From Bradyrhizobium sp. CCBAU 051011 (GTDB lineage Bacteria; Pseudomonadota; Alphaproteobacteria; Rhizobiales; Xanthobacteraceae): DNA of 64,000 nt. The stretch is taken from positions 3,514,501-3,578,500 of the forward strand of contig NZ_CP022222.1 in NCBI RefSeq assembly GCF_009930815.1. The letters are read 5' to 3'. This document shows positions 59,160 through 64,000 of this stretch, one piece after another (the stretch's first letter is position 1; each line of letters begins with the position of its first letter). A program made the translations under genes and the position numbers. The notes under the pieces were generated by a model. It did no database searches. It had not been told where the DNA came from and saw nothing but the letters and a program-made list of their open reading frames with translations.

Positions 59160-59672
59160 TCACATGAAGAGCTGGATGTTGCCGAAGGCAGCATCGCAAT
59201 TGATCAGGTCGACACGCTTCAGCTTGATCTTCAACTTGCCGTCCTCGACGCTGAGATGATGCGTCGCCCAGGCCGCATAGAGCGTCTGCTCGTCCAGGCG
59301 GGTCTCGATGTAATGCATCGGGGTCCAGGTGACGTAGCTGTTGGCGGCGGCATCGCGCGAATCCACCTGCGGCGTCTGCAGCACGTGGTGGCAGCGGCTC
59401 TTCGGTTTCTGGCTGAAGGTCCGCGCGCCCTTGAGCCGCTCGACCCGGATCGAGAGCAACAGCTTGTCCTCGTACATCAGCGAGCAGGTCAGCCGTGGAT
59501 CGGTCTGATTCCATTCCAGCGGCATCCAGTAGAAGGCGTCGTCGGCGTACATATCGAGCCATTCGTCGAAACGCTGCTGGTCGATCAGCCGCGCCTCGCG
59601 CACCACGAAGTCGATCAATTCCTGATCGGTGGGGACTGCATTCTTGAGGGGAGCTTCAGCGACCATGCTCAT
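59160..59672 (-). CDS. Ring-hydroxylating dioxygenase beta subunit
   Basis: The 170-residue protein has the NTF2/SnoaL-like cone fold of dioxygenase small subunits: ELIDFVVREARLIDQQRFDE, YWMPLEWNQTDPR and RCHHVLQTPQVDSRDAAANS. It packs with the alpha subunit in an alpha3-beta3 particle and is mainly structural. It starts one base after the alpha-subunit stop, so expression is coupled. Confidence 0.93.
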   Translation of the reverse strand: MSMVAEAPLKNAVPTDQELIDFVVREARLIDQQRFDEWLDMYADDAFYWMPLEWNQTDPRLTCSLMYEDKLLLSIRVERLKGARTFSQKPKSRCHHVLQTPQVDSRDAAANSYVTWTPMHYIETRLDEQTLYAAWATHHLSVEDGKLKIKLKRVDLINCDAAFGNIQLFM

Positions 59673-59673
59673 G

Positions 59674-60987
59674 TCACATCCCCATCGTCATGAATTTGGT
59701 CCAGGCTCGGAACTGGTGGCGCATCGGCCACTCGCTGGTGCCGTTGACGGCCACGTTGGTCTGCCCGGCTTCGTCGGGGCTGTAGAGGCGCTGGAGGTTG
59801 ACCCACTCGTTGCCGTTCGAGTGCAGGCCTTCCTGCGCGCGTTCATACATTTCGAGGTCGTCATGGCCGACGATGGAGGTCGGCGCATTGATGAGCCGGT
59901 TGTACATCAGCGTGCGCTCCAGCAGCATATCGGGCGCATCGACGAGCTGGAACGTCCAGGACTCCACCAGCGTTTTGTTGGCGGCGATCGGCTTGAAGTG
60001 CCGTAACAGCTGGATCGGACCCTTGATCATGATGTTGGGGAAATAGACGGTGTTGTGCCGGTTCTCGCCGAGGATCGCCTTGGCGCGCTCCTCGCCATAG
60101 GCCGCCGTCATCTTTTCGAAATAGCCGGGGATCGCCGAATAGTCGGAATGGATCGAGTGATGCACGCCGGTGTGGCCGTGGCCATTGTCCCAGATCCGGA
60201 TGCCCATGTTCTCGAAGAACTCGTAAGGGCTCATGAAGGGGGCGATGATCTCGACTGCCATCGGCTTCTTGGTGCCGGGCGGCGCCTTCTTCCAGACCTC
60301 GACCACGGTCCCGGCCGAAGATTCGTGTGCCACCATCGGATGGCAGGTGTCGGTCTGGTTCTCGACCAGCATCTTCCAATTGCAATTGTGCATGTAGCGC
60401 AGCACGCCGCCGGCGACCTTGAGCTGGCCGACCGGCGAACGGTCGATCATGTTGTCGAAGCTAGACAGGCTTTCGCCAAAGAATTCCTCGAAGTCGAGGC
60501 CGCCGTCGTTGATCTTGGCGAACACGAAACCGCGATAGTTGCGGACATGGCGCACCGGCGTCATTCCGGTCGCGGCATGGCTCTGCTCGAAGCCGGTGTT
60601 CTCGTAGCCCTTCTTCAGGGGAATCGCGAGCAGCGAGCCGTCGGTCTTGAAGCTCCATGCATGATAGGGACAGCGGAAGAATTTTCCGGTGTTGCCGCAG
60701 GTCTCGGAGGTGATGCGCGTGCCCTTGTGCGGGCAGCGGTTGTGCAGAACCTTCACCGTTCCGTCGGTGTGGCGGACCAGCAGGATCGGCTGCGTGCCGA
60801 TCGTGGTGCCGTAATAGTCACCGGGATTGGGGACCTGGCTGTCGTGGCCGACATAGACCCAGCTATTCGGGAACATGTGCTCCATCTCGAGCTGGAACAC
60901 TTCCTCGCTGACATAGACGTCGCGGTGAACCTCCTGGTCGCGGACCAGGGCGCGGAGCGCCGCGGCGTTGCCGGCATATCGGGTCAT
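59674..60987 (-). CDS. Rieske aromatic ring-hydroxylating dioxygenase alpha subunit
   Basis: The 437-residue catalytic subunit has Rieske [2Fe-2S] ligands C85, H87, C106 and H109 (CPHKGTRI and FRCPYHAW). The mononuclear iron site has D213, H216 and H221 in ENQTDTCHPMVAHES. It inserts both atoms of oxygen into an aromatic ring, using electrons from the reductase encoded upstream. The ATG at 60987 follows GGAGGAA; the open frame runs further upstream without likeness. The substrate is probably indole-3-acetate or a related ring, judged from the indolepyruvate-oxidoreductase-like genes and the MarR regulator around it. Confidence 0.95.
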   Translation of the reverse strand: MTRYAGNAAALRALVRDQEVHRDVYVSEEVFQLEMEHMFPNSWVYVGHDSQVPNPGDYYGTTIGTQPILLVRHTDGTVKVLHNRCPHKGTRITSETCGNTGKFFRCPYHAWSFKTDGSLLAIPLKKGYENTGFEQSHAATGMTPVRHVRNYRGFVFAKINDGGLDFEEFFGESLSSFDNMIDRSPVGQLKVAGGVLRYMHNCNWKMLVENQTDTCHPMVAHESSAGTVVEVWKKAPPGTKKPMAVEIIAPFMSPYEFFENMGIRIWDNGHGHTGVHHSIHSDYSAIPGYFEKMTAAYGEERAKAILGENRHNTVYFPNIMIKGPIQLLRHFKPIAANKTLVESWTFQLVDAPDMLLERTLMYNRLINAPTSIVGHDDLEMYERAQEGLHSNGNEWVNLQRLYSPDEAGQTNVAVNGTSEWPMRHQFRAWTKFMTMGM

Positions 60988-60998
60988 GCGTTCCTCCT

Positions 60999-61961
60999 TC
61001 ACAGGTCGAGCACGAGTTTCTTGGTCTTCGCGCGCGAAATACATATCTGCATCACCTTGTTCGACGCCTTCTCGCTGTCGCTCAGGATGTAGTCGCGATG
61101 ATCGGGGACGCCCTCGATCACCGTGGTCTGGCAGATGCCGCAATCGCCGCGCTTGCAGTCATGCATCGGGTCTTCGCCGGCCTCGAGCAGCACGTCGAGG
61201 ATGGTCTTACCGGCCGGAATTTCGTAGACGCGTCCGCTGCTCTTGAGTTCGACCTCGAAACTGGCATCGCCGGATTTTTCTTCCGGCGCGCTGAAGATTT
61301 CGAAATGCAGCCGTCCCTGCGGCCAGTTCATCCGTTTCGCCAGCGCGATGGCGGCTTCGATCATCGGCAGCGGCCCGCAGAGATAGAGCGGCACCTCGGG
61401 CGCAAGCCTGTTCATCAGGCCTTCGAGATCGAAGAGGCCGCCGGCCTCCTCGTCGGCATGGATGGTCGCGCTGGCACCAGCCAGCCGCTCGACCTCGCCG
61501 AGAAAGGCCAGTTCGCTACGGCTGCGTCCGGCGTAATAGAACGAGAACGGCCGCTTTGCTGCATTCAATTCGCAGGCCATGGTGAGCAGCGGCGTCACGC
61601 CGATGCCGCCCGCGACAAGCGCGACTTCATCGGCGCCTGCATGAAGCGGAAAATTGTTCGCCGGCGGCGAGATCGTCAGGCGGTCGCCGGTCTTGAGGCC
61701 GTGCATAAAGGTGGAGCCGCCTTGGCTCTTGTTTTCCTGCAGCACGGCGATGCGATAGGCGGTCGGGTGGTCGGCCGCGCGCGGCGACGTGGTCTCGATC
61801 AGCGAATAGGAGCGGCGGCCGACATCGGGCAGGTGGATGTCGATATGGGCGCCGGCAGCCCAGCCTGGCATCGGCGCGCCATTGGCGCGCGCCAGCACGA
61901 ATTCACGGATGCGCGGCGTGAGTGCCTCGGCCTTCGACACCACGACTTCGAAGTGATCCAT
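60999..61961 (-). CDS. Phthalate dioxygenase reductase-type electron-transfer protein
   Basis: The 320-residue reductase has a flavin domain (RRSYSLIETTSPR), an NAD domain (VALVAGGIGVTPLLTMACEL, LYLCGPLPMIEAA) and a C-terminal plant-type [2Fe-2S] domain with cysteines in DCKRGDCGICQTTV and MQICISRAKTK. It takes electrons from NADH and feeds the Rieske dioxygenase encoded 11 bases downstream. The domain order (flavin, NAD, iron-sulfur) is that of class IA reductases, so no separate ferredoxin is needed. Confidence 0.94.
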   Translation of the reverse strand: MDHFEVVVSKAEALTPRIREFVLARANGAPMPGWAAGAHIDIHLPDVGRRSYSLIETTSPRAADHPTAYRIAVLQENKSQGGSTFMHGLKTGDRLTISPPANNFPLHAGADEVALVAGGIGVTPLLTMACELNAAKRPFSFYYAGRSRSELAFLGEVERLAGASATIHADEEAGGLFDLEGLMNRLAPEVPLYLCGPLPMIEAAIALAKRMNWPQGRLHFEIFSAPEEKSGDASFEVELKSSGRVYEIPAGKTILDVLLEAGEDPMHDCKRGDCGICQTTVIEGVPDHRDYILSDSEKASNKVMQICISRAKTKKLVLDL

Positions 61962-61963
61962 CC

Positions 61964-63508
61964 TCAGGCGTCCTCAAACAGTGTCTCGACGGTACGCAAC
62001 GCGCCGTCGAGCTCCGCGCCATCGGCGTCCTTCAGCGCGACCTTGATCAACCGCTGCACCCATTCGGCGGCGTCGGCCCGGCCGGCCAGACGCTCGGACG
62101 CAAGCATGACCTTGTCGAATTTCGATTCGCCGCGGGAATGCGTGTCCGAATAGCCGCCGACGAGACGGCGGGCCTCGCACACGGCGGTTGCAAGTGCGAC
62201 GTCGCGTGCTGCGAATTTCCCGATGCGCTGCACCCATTCGTTGAGATGGCGCATTTCGCGGGCATGCCGCAGCGTGCGGCGGCGGAAGCGGCGCAGGCCG
62301 GCGACGCCGTACAGCATCAGGAATGCCGACGGAGCGGTCGTGCGCAGTTTGCGTCCGCGATCGATCAACCGCGCGAGCCGCTCGCTGCGCTCGACCTTTT
62401 CGCCAAGAAGCGGCGGCAACAGCCCTGCCATTTCCTCGATCCGCGGATGGAAGAACTCGGTAATGGCGAGAATCTGTTCGTCGCCGGCCCGCACCTCGCG
62501 GCGCACCCGGTCAAACCGCCCCGCTCGGGTCTTGAGATCCGCGACGCGGATCACGTCGTCATAGGCCATCGCGATGGCAAGATACTTGGCAAAGGCCTGC
62601 AGCAGGCCGGTCGCGTCGCGCGGCATCGCTTCCAGGCGATGGAGATATTCGCCGCCATAGGCGACGTCCTGATAATCGACAACGCGCTGCAGGCCGGCCG
62701 CGACGATTCCGTGCACCTCTTCCGGCAATTGCCGCGCTCGCGCGACCAGCGCGTCGTAATCGGCGTGACCGATCGGCTCGAGGCGCGGAAGGTGTTTAGC
62801 GAGCGGCGGCTTCGCTGCGGGCTTGATCTTCGGATCCTGCTTGAGCGTGGCGACGGCCCGCTCGCGGCCGGCGGAGAAGGCGCGCAGGCTGGCATCGACG
62901 CCGACGCCGGCGGCCCGTATCGTTTCTTCAAAATCCTCTGTCGTGAAGGGCAGGGCGTCGGACCCCGCGAGCGCGCCGAACAGCACCGAGGACACCACGC
63001 TGCCGGTGGCGTCAGCGATCTCGGCCATGTCGAAGGCGATGAAGCGATTGGCTGCGACATTCGCCGCCTCGTAGACCTGCGATGCGTCGGCAGTGCCGTC
63101 GCCGGGCGCGGTTTTTTCGATCACGGCCAGGGAGCGGTGCGAAGAGCCGATTAGGAGCGTGCGGTCGGGCGAGACCAGCCCGCGCAGGATGGCGCGGCCG
63201 GCTTCCATCAATTCGGCGCCGATCACGATGTCGACCTTGCCCGGCGCCGGCATCAGCGACAGCACGGGGTGACGGTCGGGTTTGCTGGCGTCGGGCGCGA
63301 TCATCTCGATGTAATAGATCGTGGCGCCGGTGCGCTGGGCGACGCCGGGCACCGAGGTCGATTGCGCGAACCAGCCGCGCCGCTCGGCCAGCGCCACGAT
63401 CCAGTCGACCAGCACGCCGCCGCCCTGGCCGCCCATCGCGAGCACCGCAACGGTGATGGGCCGTGCCTGACTGAGCGCGACGGAGGAGGGCGCTACGGAG
63501 ACGTTCAT
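61964..63508 (-). CDS. iorB: Indolepyruvate oxidoreductase beta-like subunit with C-terminal extension
   Basis: The 514-residue protein has the 2-oxoacid oxidoreductase gamma/beta domain at its start (TVAVLAMGGQGGGVLVDWIV, SVPGVAQRTGATIYYIEMIA). From about 240 a DUF6537-like region follows, with LQRVVDYQDVAYGGEYLHRL. Normal IorB proteins have about 200 residues, so this is the long form. With the alpha-like subunit it would bind CoA and thiamine-linked substrate, classically turning indolepyruvate into indole-3-acetyl-CoA. Here it stands in front of a dioxygenase, so its job may differ. The ATG at 63508 follows AGGAGG and overlaps the alpha-subunit stop. Confidence 0.85.
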   Translation of the reverse strand: MNVSVAPSSVALSQARPITVAVLAMGGQGGGVLVDWIVALAERRGWFAQSTSVPGVAQRTGATIYYIEMIAPDASKPDRHPVLSLMPAPGKVDIVIGAELMEAGRAILRGLVSPDRTLLIGSSHRSLAVIEKTAPGDGTADASQVYEAANVAANRFIAFDMAEIADATGSVVSSVLFGALAGSDALPFTTEDFEETIRAAGVGVDASLRAFSAGRERAVATLKQDPKIKPAAKPPLAKHLPRLEPIGHADYDALVARARQLPEEVHGIVAAGLQRVVDYQDVAYGGEYLHRLEAMPRDATGLLQAFAKYLAIAMAYDDVIRVADLKTRAGRFDRVRREVRAGDEQILAITEFFHPRIEEMAGLLPPLLGEKVERSERLARLIDRGRKLRTTAPSAFLMLYGVAGLRRFRRRTLRHAREMRHLNEWVQRIGKFAARDVALATAVCEARRLVGGYSDTHSRGESKFDKVMLASERLAGRADAAEWVQRLIKVALKDADGAELDGALRTVETLFEDA

Positions 63509-64000
63509 ACCGCCTCCTGTTGGAACATGATCCGCCGTCCCGCCCGCCAGCGCTGCAGCGCGCCGATCACACCCCGCCAGATGCGGTCGAGCCGCGCTTC
63601 GAATGCTGACGGATTGGAAACGATGTCGGCACGGTAGAAGGAAGGACACAGCACGGCGGCGTCGGCGACCTCGCCGCAATGCCCACAGCCCACGCAGGTA
63701 TTGTCGACCGCCGCGACCGGATTGTCCTTTAACGGGTCGGTCGTCGGCTTCACCGACAGCGACGGGCAGCCGGACAGGCGGATGCAGGCGTGGTCGCCGG
63801 AACATACGTCGTCATCGACGCCGAAGCGCTCGCGCACGATGCGCTCGCCGCGTTTGGCGGCAGCCGCGACCAGCGGTTTCACGCGCCGCTGCTTGTTCAG
63901 CATGCACTCCGAGGAGGCGACGATGATCTTCGGGCCCTTTTCCTCCGTGGTCAGCGCCTCGCGCAGCGTGTCGCGCATACGGGTGACATCGTAAGTGCGG
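63505..64000 (-). CDS. iorA: Indolepyruvate oxidoreductase alpha-like subunit (5' part outside window)
   Basis: The last 164 codons of a larger gene are visible; the frame is open to the window edge. The stretch CSGDHACIRLSGCPSLSV and the ferredoxin-type cluster TCVGCGHCGEVADAAVLC match the C-terminal iron-sulfur part of indolepyruvate:ferredoxin oxidoreductase alpha subunits. It is followed by a basic tail (RIWRGVIGALQRWRAGRRIM). The thiamine-binding part should lie beyond the window. Its stop overlaps the start of the beta-like gene (ATGA). Confidence 0.85.
   Translation of the reverse strand, partial: RTYDVTRMRDTLREALTTEEKGPKIIVASSECMLNKQRRVKPLVAAAAKRGERIVRERFGVDDDVCSGDHACIRLSGCPSLSVKPTTDPLKDNPVAAVDNTCVGCGHCGEVADAAVLCPSFYRADIVSNPSAFEARLDRIWRGVIGALQRWRAGRRIMFQQEAV

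Overview
The window looks like a chromosomal stretch of a high-GC alphaproteobacterium, most probably Bradyrhizobium or a close relative in the Nitrobacteraceae. This rests on gene content and protein style (short Bradyrhizobium-like hypothetical proteins, many CoA-ester catabolic enzymes, orphan solute-binding proteins, dense TetR/HxlR/IclR/MarR control). No rRNA, tRNA or CRISPR array was seen, so the genus is an inference.

Layout. 1-847: end of a Bcr/CflA-type MFS pump gene. 944-11892: a fatty-acid or cyclic-acid type catabolic region with thiolase, two related TetR regulators, a DMSO-reductase-family molybdoenzyme, enoyl-CoA hydratase, alpha/beta hydrolase, two MDR oxidoreductases and two SDRs that lack the usual catalytic tyrosine. 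12289-22204: HxlR regulator, acyl-CoA ligase, an orphan ABC binding protein, Old Yellow Enzyme, two enoyl-CoA hydratases, SDR, class III CoA transferase and a second HxlR regulator, with a TetR gene reduced to its two ends in the middle. 22184-26893: a three-subunit molybdenum hydroxylase of the xanthine dehydrogenase/CoxMSL type, a truncated upstream gene and a third HxlR regulator. 26894-30164: a putative small RNA, glutaredoxin grxD and a two-component system. 30165-43181: a housekeeping and repeat-rich stretch with a class A penicillin-binding protein, a UPF0182 membrane protein, hypothetical genes, a transposon-like 232-bp element, REP-like palindromes and dispersed fragments of a small gene. 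43478-47612: hotdog thioesterase, amidohydrolase and CobW-type GTPase. 47668-55708: a divergent IclR regulator and a seven-gene catabolic operon of unknown substrate. 55711-57754: a GlxA-type regulator and a dienelactone hydrolase. 57881-64000: a minus-strand operon running off the end of the window, with indolepyruvate-oxidoreductase-like subunits, a Rieske dioxygenase with its reductase, an SDR and a MarR regulator. This set resembles iad-type indole-3-acetate degradation loci.

How it fits together. Most modules follow one plan: a local repressor, a CoA-activating or oxygenating entry step, beta-oxidation-like enzymes, and sometimes an uptake protein. The most notable new signal is regulatory. 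One dyad, ATGAY-N4-RTCAT, stands in front of two intact paralogous TetR genes and one decayed TetR gene. Further shared dyads sit at HxlR-linked promoters. Decay is visible at several points: the TetR remnant, an SDR gene cut to 20 codons, a truncated gene before the molybdenum hydroxylase, and copies of a small-gene tail.
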